A stretch of 64,000 nt of DNA from Acidianus manzaensis (GTDB lineage Archaea > Thermoproteota > Thermoprotei_A > Sulfolobales > Sulfolobaceae), in contig NZ_CP020477.1 of NCBI RefSeq assembly GCF_002116695.1, positions 1,599,501 to 1,663,500 of the forward strand, given 5' to 3'. Below, piece after piece: positions 20,957-42,079 of the stretch (the first letter of the stretch is position 1; each line of letters begins with the position of its first letter). The notes beneath the pieces are model-generated. The model saw nothing but the letters and a program-made list of their open reading frames with translations, was not told the DNA's origin and did no database searches. A program made the position numbers and the translations under genes.

Positions 20957-21940
20957 ATGTTTGTTGATATACTTAAAAGTGGTGCAATAACTGTAGGAGA
21001 TAACTTTACTATTGATGGTCACGCAGAAAGAAATTTTAGAGTAGTAACGCATTTTCATTCAGATCATTTATTACAATTAAAGAAGAGCATTCAATCTTGT
21101 ATAGGTATTATAGCTACTCCACCTACATTAGATGTTTTGGAAGTTTTAGATTACGACATACCGAAAAGAAAAAGAATAGGAATTAATTATAATATTCCTT
21201 TAAAAATTGAAAATGAAAAAGTAGAACTTTTTCCTGCAGAACATATATTTGGTGCATCGCAAGTAGTTATTAGCAATGATAAGAATGAAAAAGTAGGATA
21301 TACAGGCGATTTTAAAAATCCGGGAAATGGAACACCAATATTAGATGTTGATATTCTAATAATAGATTCTACGTACGGTAAGCCAATCTTTAAGAGAAGA
21401 TTTAAGAATGAAATAGAAACTTTATTTTCAGACTATGTTAATGACTCATTAATTAGTGGTCCAGTACGAATTTATGCATATCACGGTAAAGTTCAAGAAG
21501 CAATGAAGGTATTACGGAAAAATGGTATTGATGCACCGTTTATTGTTGATGGAAAGATAAAAGAAATAACTGATATAGCAATTAAATATGGACTAAATGT
21601 AAAAGATGTTTTTTCTACTAAAGATGAGGAAGCTAAACAAATAATTAAAGATGGGTGGTATATAGAATTTAAGCATTATAACGAATCTAAGAATAGAGAT
21701 AGTAAGTTTTCCAATTTTATTTTATCTGGATGGGAATTTAATGAACCTGTAAAGCAATTAGATAAAAAGACTAAAGTAGTAGCATTTAGTGATCATGGCG
21801 ATTTTGATGATACAATCTATTATATAGATTCATCTCCAGCATCATTAATAGTAGTCGATGGTGGAAGAAAAGGCTATTCTAAGGAGCTAGCTGAATATGT
21901 AAGAAAGTATTTAAAAAGAAAGGCAATTACTCTACCTTAA
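20957..21940 (+). CDS. Metallo-beta-lactamase-fold nuclease, DNA-ligase-linked
   Basis: The 327-residue protein has the MBL metal motif HFHSDHL, then PAEHIFGASQV, GYTGDFKNPG and a late FSDHGDFDDT. These fit the SNM1/CPSF-type nuclease branch (exonuclease of beta-lactamase fold). Position directly behind lig suggests a DNA repair or replication role, though RNA processing is possible. It ends 3 nt before the convergent flavin dehydrogenase beta gene. Confidence 0.8.
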   Translation: MFVDILKSGAITVGDNFTIDGHAERNFRVVTHFHSDHLLQLKKSIQSCIGIIATPPTLDVLEVLDYDIPKRKRIGINYNIPLKIENEKVELFPAEHIFGASQVVISNDKNEKVGYTGDFKNPGNGTPILDVDILIIDSTYGKPIFKRRFKNEIETLFSDYVNDSLISGPVRIYAYHGKVQEAMKVLRKNGIDAPFIVDGKIKEITDIAIKYGLNVKDVFSTKDEEAKQIIKDGWYIEFKHYNESKNRDSKFSNFILSGWEFNEPVKQLDKKTKVVAFSDHGDFDDTIYYIDSSPASLIVVDGGRKGYSKELAEYVRKYLKRKAITLP

Positions 21941-21943
21941 ACT

Positions 21944-23050
21944 TTATATTACCATTTTCTCATCTATTAATTTTTTCTTTTGAAATCTTTCTGGTGAGAA
22001 AATATCAATAAATTTACTTTTTCTATTGTCAGCTATTAAGTCTGCCATAATATGTCCGGAAAACGGTGCAAACATCATTCCATGCCCGCTATATCCGGCA
22101 TCAACATAGAGACCTTCTGGCCATGAATTTGAATATCCCATTACATGGGAATGATCAGGAGTCATCTCATAATATCCACTCCATCCTCTCATAATTCCAA
22201 TTCCATCTATATCTTTTATTAAGTTTCTAATTGATTTAAGAAAATGAATAGTATTTTGTAAAGAAATTGAAAAATGCTGGAATTGAGTTTTTTCTGCTTC
22301 GTCTTCTACTCCACCTATTATTTCTCCTTTTAAAGTCTGGGAAAAGTAAATTCTATCATTGAAGTCTATTATTAGTGGTTTTATTTTAAATTTAATGTCT
22401 TCTGTTATATATATTTCCTTTTTATCTGGATATATGGGTAAATTAATATTCATGGTTTTAAAAATTTCGCCAGACCATGCTCCTGCAGTTACAACTACTG
22501 TATCGTCTTTTATTTCTGTTCCGTCTTCAAGAATTACTCCTTTAATTCTATTATTTTCTACATGAATTTTTGACGCTTTAGAAATAATTATATTATATTT
22601 GTCTCTTATTTTTTCATAATAACTATAATTTATATAATCATGATGAAAAGCTCCATCTTGAGGAGCAAAATAGCATAGTCCGTCTTTTTTTAGATATTCA
22701 AATTCATTACAGTTAATGAATTTTCCTTTAATATTGTATTTTTCCCATAAAGAATCTAGTTTTCTAAATGTTTCTACGTATTTATCATCAAGAAGCCATA
22801 AGTAGCCGGTTCTATAAAGTAGAGGGTTATATTCTAGGTCTTTTGCTTCTTTATACAGATATTTAATTCCTTCTATTGCAAATTCTATATTGTCTTTACT
22901 ATAGAAGTGATATCTATATCTACTTGCATTTCTTCCACTAGATCCATAACCTATTCTCTTTTGTTCTATAATAGTTATATTAGATATATCTTTTTTAAAA
23001 AGATGATATGCAAGACTTAATCCATGAGATCCTGCTCCAATAATTATAAT
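21944..23050 (-). CDS. FAD-dependent amino-acid dehydrogenase, beta subunit (DAO family), non-canonical start
   Basis: The reading frame is open for about 370 codons. It encodes the FAD motif IIIIGAGSHGLSLAYHL at the very N-terminus and RGWSGYYEMTPDHSHVMG plus YVDAGYSGHGMMFAPFSGHIMADL at the C-terminus. This is the pattern of sarcosine oxidase beta and proline dehydrogenase beta subunits. No ATG, GTG or TTG exists in frame before position 22453, which would delete the FAD domain. ATT at 23050-23048, 6 nt after GGTGA, is the likely start. Alternatively, loss of one A in the AAA run at 23050-23052 would restore a GTG start at 23060. The frame directly follows the TGA of the alpha subunit. Confidence 0.75.
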   Translation of the reverse strand: MIIIGAGSHGLSLAYHLFKKDISNITIIEQKRIGYGSSGRNASRYRYHFYSKDNIEFAIEGIKYLYKEAKDLEYNPLLYRTGYLWLLDDKYVETFRKLDSLWEKYNIKGKFINCNEFEYLKKDGLCYFAPQDGAFHHDYINYSYYEKIRDKYNIIISKASKIHVENNRIKGVILEDGTEIKDDTVVVTAGAWSGEIFKTMNINLPIYPDKKEIYITEDIKFKIKPLIIDFNDRIYFSQTLKGEIIGGVEDEAEKTQFQHFSISLQNTIHFLKSIRNLIKDIDGIGIMRGWSGYYEMTPDHSHVMGYSNSWPEGLYVDAGYSGHGMMFAPFSGHIMADLIADNRKSKFIDIFSPERFQKKKLIDEKMVI

Positions 23051-23056
23051 TTGTAT

Positions 23057-23061
23057 TCACC
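23057..23061 (-). promoter_or_regulatory. Shine-Dalgarno core before the beta-subunit ATT start
   Basis: GGTGA lies 6 nt upstream of ATT 23050 and includes the TGA stop of the alpha subunit gene. The spacing equals that at fen1 and truD, supporting an unusual initiation codon. Confidence 0.5.
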
Positions 23062-24448
23062 ATAATGTATATAAAGGTGATCTGAAAGTTATTAATGTAT
23101 CGCTTTTTGTAACGCTTCCAGTTAAATAGCTACATATTTTTCCTTGGCAGAGTCCAGTACAAATACCAGTAACTCTTTTTAAACTTTCTACATCTTTATA
23201 TCCTTTATTAATTTTCTGCATGATTTCTTTAAATTTAATATCCTCACATTCGCAAACATATCCATTGCCAAAAAGATAAGGCGAGTCTATTAATTTCCAA
23301 TTATTTCTATTATAGAAATTATATATAGAAGAATTCTTAATTTCTTCAGTAAATTTATCTATCTCTTTGCCAAATATTATTTGTCCACTTAAATATGATG
23401 TTAATTCATCATAAATTCCTCTTGCTCCACCAACTATTTTAACGTTCTCGGATATATTTCCATAAATATCGTGTTTTGGAATGTAAATGTTAAGATTAGG
23501 ATAAAAAGTATACTCATAACCTAAGTTAGATACAGTTTCTATTCTAGGTTGTTTAACTATAGAAAATACTATACCATCAACTATTTTTTCTTGGTCTAGA
23601 TAATATATTTTTAGCTTCTTCCCGAATTTTTTTACATTAATAGAATCTACTTCTATAATTTCTATACCTTTATCCCTTGCTTTTTCTATCCATTTTTTAG
23701 AAAAGTTTGATGTTCCTGATTTAACAAGTAAGGTAGAGTTTGTTATTACTGCCGTTCTTATAGCTAAATCTGTGGATCCTATAACTATTATATTCTTAAA
23801 TAAATTTCTATGTCTCAAAAATAAATTTCTAGAAACTATACCAGGTAAATCATTGTTAGGAAAGATTGGTGGAATATATCTGCTTCCATTAGCCAATATT
23901 AGATTATTAAATGAAACAATATAGTATTTGTTATTTATCTTAAATAACAGACCCTCATCAAATTTTCCCATAAAAGTACCTAGTATAATTTTTTCTGATT
24001 TCTGTTTAATTATATCTTTTATAAGGTTAATTACAAAGGTATCAGCTAACGGATCATAAAAAAGTTCATCATCTATACTATCTGTTATCATCATGCAAGA
24101 ATTACAGTGTTGTAACGCTGATATTCCTCCAATACCTGAACCTAATATTAATGTTTCTATGTTGAGTTTTTCAATAATTATATCTGACTTTTCAGTATAT
24201 TTTGAAGGTACATTAAGAAATCTAGGTATCATATTCAATATATATTGATTTCGCAAAATTTTCTTATGGATAATATTAGAATTTATAGCTAAACTAAACT
24301 TTTTAGATTGAAAAATTATAGAACTCAGATTTTCGCAAGTATCTATTCTTTTTCCATTTACAATTATTTCTGTATAAGGTAATCCTCTTTCACAGTCTTT
24401 TGGGGCTCTTATTCTTTTATGCCTTTTGCTTACTATTTTGTAACTCAT
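23057..24448 (-). CDS. FAD-dependent amino-acid dehydrogenase, alpha subunit, with C-terminal [2Fe-2S] motif
   Basis: The 463-residue protein has an N-terminal beta-grasp-like region (about 1-60), an FAD motif ILGSGIGGISALQH near residue 100 and NLILANGSRYIPP. The C-terminal cysteine set is CEC...CTGLC, as in BFD-like iron-sulfur domains of sarcosine oxidase alpha, HcnB and dye-linked proline dehydrogenases. The N-terminal segment lacks the cysteines of a ferredoxin domain. It precedes the beta subunit directly and in the same frame. The substrate (proline, hydroxyproline, sarcosine or other) is unknown. Confidence 0.78.
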   Translation of the reverse strand: MSYKIVSKRHKRIRAPKDCERGLPYTEIIVNGKRIDTCENLSSIIFQSKKFSLAINSNIIHKKILRNQYILNMIPRFLNVPSKYTEKSDIIIEKLNIETLILGSGIGGISALQHCNSCMMITDSIDDELFYDPLADTFVINLIKDIIKQKSEKIILGTFMGKFDEGLLFKINNKYYIVSFNNLILANGSRYIPPIFPNNDLPGIVSRNLFLRHRNLFKNIIVIGSTDLAIRTAVITNSTLLVKSGTSNFSKKWIEKARDKGIEIIEVDSINVKKFGKKLKIYYLDQEKIVDGIVFSIVKQPRIETVSNLGYEYTFYPNLNIYIPKHDIYGNISENVKIVGGARGIYDELTSYLSGQIIFGKEIDKFTEEIKNSSIYNFYNRNNWKLIDSPYLFGNGYVCECEDIKFKEIMQKINKGYKDVESLKRVTGICTGLCQGKICSYLTGSVTKSDTLITFRSPLYTLW

Positions 24449-26039
24449 CTTTTATCATCTCCAGATATGGTATTCCATCAGTTTTCTTTGGAGATATTCC
24501 AAATAATTTTAATATAGTTGGAACTATGTCAACAATCTTTAAATTTATTTTTCTACTATTTTTAATTATATTTTTGCCATAAGCAAAAAATATTCCATAT
24601 AGGTCGTCTTTTCTATAATAACCATGATCTGCTGTTATTGTTTTATATGGTATTACGTCTTCTATTTCGTTTTCTTTTTCTATATCGGTACTTATAGAAT
24701 AAAATCCGTCTATGCCTATTTCTATATCACCTTCTCTATCTCCTGCAGGTTTCTGTTTTTGGTAAATTCTAGTGAATATTTTTTCTTCTCCATCAGTTAT
24801 TTTTTCTAAGTTTCTTACTATATAATTAACTAATTTTGGAAATTCTTCTATTCTTACAATTCCATTTTCTTCTCTATCTTTAAGATTTATCCTTATTATT
24901 CCTCCTCCACCATAGTAAGCCTTAGTTTTCCTCCAATCTATTCTATTATTATTTATCTTTAATACATTAATTCTCTCTAAAATTTTATTTATATAAATTC
25001 TTTTTTTAACTTTACTTATTCCATGATCTGAACAAATAAATATATTATCAGTATAATTCAGATTCATTTCAATAAATTTATCTGCGTATTCATATGCTTT
25101 GAAAATATAATCTAATGATTTAGAGTCATCAATTCCATATAATAAATGTTGGAAATTATCTACTATAGGCAGGTAAGTGATAGCAAAATCCCATTCAAAA
25201 TTAGCTAAAAGATATTTTGTATATTCATAAAAAAAATTAAATGCTAACTCAGCAGTTTTCAAATATTCTTCAAATGTAATTATACCAGAATTTAAAGATT
25301 TATAGTCACCATCTAATATCATTCCATATTTCAAGACTATATTATCCCAAACATTTTGTAATACATCTTTTCTATTACTCCAATCAGTTAAGAAAAGAGG
25401 GGGTGTAATATAAATATTATCTTTTCGAGCATGCAAAAATGTAATAGCTTTAATTTCTTTTTCTTTTATTTTAGCAATAAATTCTAATTGATCACTCCAC
25501 TGATCAGTTTCAAGCTTTATTTCTGAGATTTTAGTTCCAGGAAAAGAGACATAGAAAGCATTATCGTTCTTTTTTACTATCCATTTACTTCCTGCTACGT
25601 TATTTTCTCCTTCAGTTAAAACATATCCTCTACTAAATTTTTTAATTTTTGACCTGTAGGGATCAAATAATATCAAGTTATCTAGTTTCCATCTATCAGG
25701 TAAAGCTTGAGGAGCAGAGGTTACTATTACCTTATATTTGTTTTCTGCTAATATGGTCCAAATAGGATCTGCAATTAAAGAATAACTTGTATAAGCTAGT
25801 AATGGAGAGTATAATTTTCTCCCTTTTAAATACATTTTAGGCGCAGTGACTCCATTATTTTTTGGTAGCAATCCAGTAAATAGGGATGCAAGAGCTACTG
25901 GTGTAATAGATGGATAAGAACTTTCTAAAGAACCATAAATTCCCTCTTTTGAAATTTTATAAAAATTAGGTAGATTATATAAAAAATTATTAATTAAGTG
26001 ATAGGAGGCTCCATCTATTACTGATAATATTACTTTCAA
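24417..26039 (-). CDS. Type I phosphodiesterase / alkaline phosphatase superfamily protein
   Basis: This 540-residue protein has the two-metal site of the nucleotide pyrophosphatase branch: VIDGAS near the N-terminus, SITPVAL with the Thr nucleophile, PIVDNFQHLLYG, CSDHGIS and TADHGYY. No signal peptide is evident, so it is probably cytoplasmic. It overlaps the alpha subunit gene by 32 nt and follows the hem genes. Substrate could be a nucleotide, a phospholipid head group or phosphoglycerate. Confidence 0.82.
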   Translation of the reverse strand: MKVILSVIDGASYHLINNFLYNLPNFYKISKEGIYGSLESSYPSITPVALASLFTGLLPKNNGVTAPKMYLKGRKLYSPLLAYTSYSLIADPIWTILAENKYKVIVTSAPQALPDRWKLDNLILFDPYRSKIKKFSRGYVLTEGENNVAGSKWIVKKNDNAFYVSFPGTKISEIKLETDQWSDQLEFIAKIKEKEIKAITFLHARKDNIYITPPLFLTDWSNRKDVLQNVWDNIVLKYGMILDGDYKSLNSGIITFEEYLKTAELAFNFFYEYTKYLLANFEWDFAITYLPIVDNFQHLLYGIDDSKSLDYIFKAYEYADKFIEMNLNYTDNIFICSDHGISKVKKRIYINKILERINVLKINNNRIDWRKTKAYYGGGGIIRINLKDREENGIVRIEEFPKLVNYIVRNLEKITDGEEKIFTRIYQKQKPAGDREGDIEIGIDGFYSISTDIEKENEIEDVIPYKTITADHGYYRKDDLYGIFFAYGKNIIKNSRKINLKIVDIVPTILKLFGISPKKTDGIPYLEMIKDELQNSKQKA

Positions 26040-26051
26040 AAGCCCACCTTT

Positions 26052-26306
26052 TTATTCTCTCATTTTTTTCTCTAGTTCATCCCTAAATTTCGTTGTTTGA
26101 ATCATGTTAATGTGTTGTCTATATATTTTTCCCTTATTATCAAAGCTTAATGCAAATTCGTAAATTCCCTTATCATCTTTAAATTGACCAAAAGTATCAT
26201 ATCTATTTTTATATTCTTGAACAAATTTTATATCTAAAGAATTTTCATCAAAGTTAGGATCAATCTTTTTAAGAATTTTAATTAACATGTCTCTTATATC
26301 TAACAC
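26052..26306 (-). CDS. Small uncharacterised protein in the hem cluster
   Basis: It has 84 residues and starts at GTG 26306, with 6 nt to hemD and 12 nt to the phosphodiesterase gene. Two amphipathic helices flank a strand-rich middle (GIYEFALSFDNKGKIYRQH). There is no known motif. Tight spacing on both sides supports it as a real gene of the transcript. Confidence 0.6.
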   Translation of the reverse strand: MLDIRDMLIKILKKIDPNFDENSLDIKFVQEYKNRYDTFGQFKDDKGIYEFALSFDNKGKIYRQHINMIQTTKFRDELEKKMRE

Positions 26307-26312
26307 TGCATA

Positions 26313-26961
<649 letters not shown>

Positions 26962-26981
<20 letters not shown>

Positions 26982-27849
26982 TTTTCATCTCCATCAGAAG
27001 CATTTTTCCAAGCTTAGCTCCTAACTCTTCTGGTTTACCTTTACCTTCTAAACTTATGGTGATTTTTTTCTTTGAATCTGAAAAACTTGCTATCCCTAGA
27101 AATTCATTAGTATCTTGTTTTTTAAAAAAGACTCCAAATGGTGAATGACATCCACCACCTATAATTTGCATTGCACTTCTTTCAGCTATTGCTTCATCTA
27201 GAGAATTTTTATCATTAATACCATTAAGGATATTTTTCATTACCAAATCTGATTTTTTACCTACAATAGCAATTATTCCTTGATTAGCTTCTGGAGTAAA
27301 ATTAAAAGGATCTAACTTAAAGTATGTCATTGTATACCCTAGCCTAAGTATTGATGCTTCAGCTATAATTATACCATTATATTCTCCTTTTTTGTATTTT
27401 TGTATTCTTGTATCTATATTTCCTCTTAAATCTTTTACTATCAAATCATTTCTTAAAAATTTAATAAAATTCTGTCTTCTTATACTACTTGTTCCTATTA
27501 TACTTTCCTTATCTAAATCATAGATATTCTTATCAGATACTAAAACATCATATGGAGAATCTCTCTTAGTCACTGCTATAATTTCTAAATTAGGATCTAT
27601 TATAGTAGTTAAATCTTTCATACTGTGTACTGCTATATCTGCGAGTCCTTTTAGTACATATTCGTTAACTTCTTTTTCGAATACGCCTTTACCTAATTTA
27701 TATAATGGTTCATTGTTGAATAGATCAGCCTTAGTTTTTACTTCTATGAACTCAGTTTCATATCCATTATTTTCTAAATATTTAGATACTATACTAACTT
27801 GAGCTAAACTTAATTTACTACCTCTAGCTGCTATTCTTATTTTAGTCAT
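26962..27849 (-). CDS. hemC: Porphobilinogen deaminase (hydroxymethylbilane synthase)
   Basis: It polymerises four porphobilinogens. The 295-residue enzyme has IRIAARGSKLSLAQ, AVHSMKDL, DVLVSD, the ring-binding RGNIDTRIQK and the dipyrromethane cofactor cysteine in GGGCHSPFGV. It starts 1 nt into the hemL stop (TTAATG-type junction) and overlaps hemD by 20 nt. Confidence 0.96.
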
Positions 27850-29095
27850 TAAATTCCACTTCTAGATTTCTTTATCGCATCTATTGTCTCATTTATTACA
27901 TAATCATCATAATGAGCTAGTGATGTAAAAATTGATTCGTACTGACTAGGCGGTATGAATACTCCATTATTTAGCATATTTATGTGGAATTTAATATATT
28001 GATCTTTATTGGCTTTTTTAGCTTCAGTAGCATTTGTAACTTTACTTACGCCGAAGAATATCTGGAACATATTTTGTACTCTATTTATTACATGAGGTAC
28101 TGGAATATTATCTAACTCTTCTGCTATACTCTTAGCAACACTTACTGTTTTTTCTATTACATTCTCTCTTTCTAAAACTTCTATAGTAGCCAAGCCAGCA
28201 GTCATAGAAACTGGATTAGCGTTAAATGTTCCTGCATTGAATACTTTTCCACTTGGAGTAAACATATCAATAATTTCTCTCTTTCCACCAATAGCACCTA
28301 TTGGAAATCCTCCACCAATAATCTTTCCTAACGTGGTTATGTCTGCTGATACGCCATAATATCCTTGAGCTCCAGCAAGTGATAATCTAAATCCAGTAAT
28401 AACTTCGTCAAAAATGAGCAAGCTATTATAAGTTCTTGTTAACTCTCTTAGGCCTTTAAGAAAATTTTCATTTGGTGGTACAACACCCATATTCCCCATT
28501 ACAGGCTCTACTATAACGCCTGCTATTTCTTCAGTTTTTAATTTCTTTTCTACACAGTTTAAATCATTATATTCACATATTACTACAGTATTTAACACTT
28601 CTTTTGGTATACCTTCAGAATCAGGAACGCCGAATTCTGTTGCAGCACTTCCAGCGTCTATTAAGGCGTAATCATGTGCACCATGATAATTTCCATTAAA
28701 TTTTAGTATTTTTTCTCTTTTTGTAAAGCCTCTAGCTAATCTTATTGCATTCATAGTTGCTTCAGTACCGCTATTAACAAACCTTATCTTTTCTACAGAA
28801 TTCATGTGAGATGTAATCTTTTTGGCTAGTTCTACTTCACTCTTAGATGGTGTTCCGAAAATCCATCCTTTTTCTATTTGCTCTATTACTTTATTTTTTA
28901 CATATTCGTTTTCATGTCCTAATATTAATGGTCCATAGCCAAGTACGTAATCAATGTATCTTTTATTATCTTCAGTATATATGTAAGCTCCTTTTCCAGA
29001 AAGTGAATAGAATGGGGAAGGCTTTACAGCTGCTCTTACTGGGCTATTTACTCCTCCAGCGAAGTATTTTAGGGCATCTTTCCAGATATTTTCAC

Positions 29096-29123
<28 letters not shown>
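27849..29123 (-). CDS. hemL: Glutamate-1-semialdehyde 2,1-aminomutase
   Basis: It makes 5-aminolevulinate from glutamate-1-semialdehyde in the C5 pathway. The 424-residue PLP enzyme shows [34 protein letters not shown] and the PLP lysine in [13 protein letters not shown]. It overlaps hemB by 28 nt. Confidence 0.97.
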
Positions 29124-31266
<2,143 letters not shown>

Positions 31267-31283
<17 letters not shown>

Positions 31284-31935
31284 TTATTATCTCCTCCGCT
31301 CTTTTTATTGCATATTCATAATTATTATTTTGAATAAAGTTCTGAAAATTAACATCATAAAAAATTTTATGATATAGTTCAAATCTTAAACTAGGATTTT
31401 GAATCTTATTTTTCATTAAATTTTTTACATCACCCATAGTTTTTATCAGTAAGTAAAGATAATTTTGATCTTTACTTAAAGAATTCAAGATCTTGTCTAG
31501 GATAAACTTTGAAGCAATACTAGATTTGCCAAGTGTAGTTATTGCAATTTCTATATTATCATCAGCATAAAAAATTGGTACAATAAAAGATGATTGAGAG
31601 GGATTTGTTGGATTATTGCATAATTTACCTAACTTTTGCGCTTTTTCACAAATTTTAGAATTTATTTCATGATCATTTGTTGCTGTTATTACTATATTAA
31701 ATCTAGAAATTAATTCCTCATTTATCTGATTAGCATCCATTTTAATTTTATCTATTCCATTATTTTCCAATAATTCTTGTGCAAACTCAAGGCTTACTAC
31801 AGTTACTTTGGCTCCATAATCTGCAAACTTTATTGCTCTTTTGCTTCCTACTTTTCCTCCTCCTACTATAAGAATATTCATTTTGCTTAGATTTGCAAAT
31901 AATGGGAAGTAATATTGTGAGTATGAATTTGTCAC
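31267..31935 (-). CDS. Precorrin-2 dehydrogenase / sirohydrochlorin ferrochelatase (Met8/CysG-N type)
   Basis: The 222-residue protein has an N-terminal Rossmann domain, MNILIVGGGKVGSKRAIKFADYGAKVTVVS, then ITATNDHEINSKIC and FIVPIFYADDNIEIAITTLGKSS, as in Met8 and the N-terminal part of CysG. It links uroporphyrinogen-derived precorrin-2 to siroheme, which archaea also use as a route to heme. It is the first gene of the minus-strand hem train. Confidence 0.88.
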
Positions 31936-31948
31936 AACTAATTTTTAC

Positions 31949-33037
<1,089 letters not shown>

Positions 33038-33043
33038 TTTTCG

Positions 33044-33048
33044 TCACC
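33044..33048 (-). promoter_or_regulatory. Shine-Dalgarno core before the fen ATA start
   Basis: GGTGA sits exactly 6 nt before the ATA at 33037-33035. This decides the start in the absence of any standard codon. Confidence 0.6.
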
Positions 33049-33057
33049 TTAAAAATT

Positions 33058-33299
33058 TTAATCTAATTCGTTATTTTTAAGATATGTTATCATCCTATTA
33101 TTTTCTTTAATTAATGAGACTGAAATATATCCTCTAATTTCTAAAGACATTAAACTTCTTAGAAAGTCTGAAAAAGGTACTTCATAATCTAGATCTTTTT
33201 TAACTTCGGAATATAAATCATCGTCTTTTATTGGTCTATCTATTTTTCTAAGTTTTTCCAGAACTGCATAGGTTAAAGGTATTTCTCTCCACATATACA

Positions 33300-33300
<1 letters not shown>
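33058..33300 (-). CDS. Small winged-helix-like protein between cdc48 and fen
   Basis: This protein of about 80 residues has REIPLTYAVLEKLRKIDRPIKDDDLYSEVKKDLDYEV and RSLMSLEIRGYISVSLIKEN, a helix-turn-helix plus wing pattern. ATG 33300 overlaps the cdc48 stop as TGATG; GTG 33303 or ATG 33294 are alternatives. It lies 20 nt before fen, so the three genes probably share a transcript. Function unknown. Confidence 0.7.
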
Positions 33301-35624
<2,324 letters not shown>

Positions 35625-35652
35625 GCAAACTAAATAAAAGAGATTAACCTAT

Positions 35653-35928
35653 TTAAAAACCTAGTCTCGTTACTCCTACTACTTCTGCGTGACTTACGCC
35701 TTCTACGTTAGAGGCTATTTCTTCTAACGTATCTGTTCCTCCTTCTGTTTGCTCTGGCATTTTTATATACAATACTAAAGCTTTTAATCCAAAAGCTATT
35801 GGTTCAGTATCTTTTCTCATTACTGAATATCCTTCAGGTAATTTTCCTCCTATAGTATTAGCTAATTGATCTAGGTCAATTTCATCACTATCTGGATATA
35901 CTTTTAATACTACTAGTACATCTGTCAT
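35653..35928 (-). CDS. Translation elongation factor 1-beta (aEF1B)
   Basis: This 91-residue nucleotide exchange factor for aEF1A matches the family from VLVVLKVYPDSDEIDLDQLA to VSHAEVVGVTRLGF, including FGLKALVLYIKMPEQ. The zinc-ribbon gene lies 10 nt upstream on the same strand, a pairing seen in archaea. Confidence 0.95.
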   Translation of the reverse strand: MTDVLVVLKVYPDSDEIDLDQLANTIGGKLPEGYSVMRKDTEPIAFGLKALVLYIKMPEQTEGGTDTLEEIASNVEGVSHAEVVGVTRLGF

Positions 35929-35938
35929 AATTTACACC

Positions 35939-36136
35939 TTAAGGTCCTGTAAATCCGCATTTAGGGCATGTGTATTCTACGCCTTGTAATCTGCAATATT
36001 TATCTCTTAAAATTAATATTTCTCCACAGTTTGGGCAATAAAATTCTACTCCTTTTTCTCTTGGATGAATAATTCTTCCACAACTACTACATACTGGTGG
36101 TTCTATTTCCTCTTTTAAGCTAAGTTTAATTGACAA
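35939..36136 (-). CDS. Zinc-ribbon protein, probable translation-associated
   Basis: It has 65 residues with four CxxC knuckles: CSSC, CPNC, CRLQ (a lone cysteine) and CPKC, so one or two zinc ribbons. It starts at TTG 36136 and leads the aEF1B gene by 10 nt, which suggests an RNA or ribosome role. Confidence 0.8.
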   Translation of the reverse strand: MSIKLSLKEEIEPPVCSSCGRIIHPREKGVEFYCPNCGEILILRDKYCRLQGVEYTCPKCGFTGP

Positions 36137-36196
36137 TTTTATTCCCTTTTATAACAACTCTGCAGAGTTTATAAAAGTGTCAGATTATTGACCAGT

Positions 36197-36546
36197 ATGA
36201 AAATGGTAATAGTTGTTAGATCAGACGTAAAGATGGGAAAAGGAAAAATAGCAGCTCAAGTAGCTCATGCAGCAGTAAGTTTAGTTTTAGATATTTTAAA
36301 TTCAAATAATACTAAATGGAAATCATGGTTATATGAATGGATAGATGAAGGTCAGCCAAAAATCGTCGTAAAAGTAAATAATTTAGAAGAATTATTAGAT
36401 AGAATTCAAAAAGCTAAATCAAATGGGTTACCAGTTAGTATAATATCTGATGCAGGTAAAACTCAATTACAACCAGGTACAATAACATGTGGTGGGATAG
36501 GTCCATCTGAGGACTCAGAAATAGATCCAATAACAGGTGATTTGAA

Positions 36547-36556
<10 letters not shown>
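36197..36556 (+). CDS. pth2: Peptidyl-tRNA hydrolase, Pth2 family
   Basis: It recycles peptidyl-tRNA. The 119-residue protein has MVIVVRSDVKMGKGKIAAQVAHAA, VVKVNNLEELLDRI, ISDAGKTQLQPGT and the C-terminal GPSEDSEIDPITGDLKLL. ATG 36197 is preferred; the TTG at 36188 is also possible. The end of the gene contains the GGTGA used as the Shine-Dalgarno site of truD. Confidence 0.95.
36536..36540 (+). promoter_or_regulatory. Shine-Dalgarno core before the truD ATT start
   Basis: GGTGA lies within the last codons of pth2, 6 nt before ATT 36547. The spacing matches fen and the flavin dehydrogenase beta gene. Confidence 0.45.
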
Positions 36557-39507
<2,951 letters not shown>

Positions 39508-39515
39508 ATATATAA

Positions 39516-39672
39516 ATGCCTCTAACAGATCCTGAAAAAATAAAAATTGTACAAGAGAGAGTCTTCCTAAAAAAGGTATGCAGAAACTGTGGAGCATTGA
39601 ACTCATTAAAAGCTACTAAGTGCAGAAGGTGCCATAGTAAAAACTTAAGACCAAAGAAGAAAGAACTACCAA

Positions 39673-39686
<14 letters not shown>
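39516..39686 (+). CDS. rpl40e: Large-subunit ribosomal protein L40e
   Basis: This 56-residue basic zinc-finger protein starts [17 protein letters not shown]. It has CRNCG...[15 protein letters not shown], the four cysteine/zinc pattern of eL40. TATA-like sequence GATATATAAGT and AT-rich DNA precede it. It overlaps the nucleotidyltransferase gene tail to tail by 14 nt. Confidence 0.95.
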
Positions 39687-40236
<550 letters not shown>

Positions 40237-40251
40237 ACCAATTCACAGACA

Positions 40252-40283
<32 letters not shown>

Positions 40284-40299
40284 TTAATATTTATTAAAT

Positions 40300-40431
<132 letters not shown>

Positions 40432-40435
40432 GTAA

Positions 40436-42079
<1,644 letters not shown>

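Noticed and set aside
22454..23056. Beta subunit as a pseudogene cut off before 22453
   Set aside because: The whole upstream frame is intact and carries a good FAD motif. Only the start codon is unusual.
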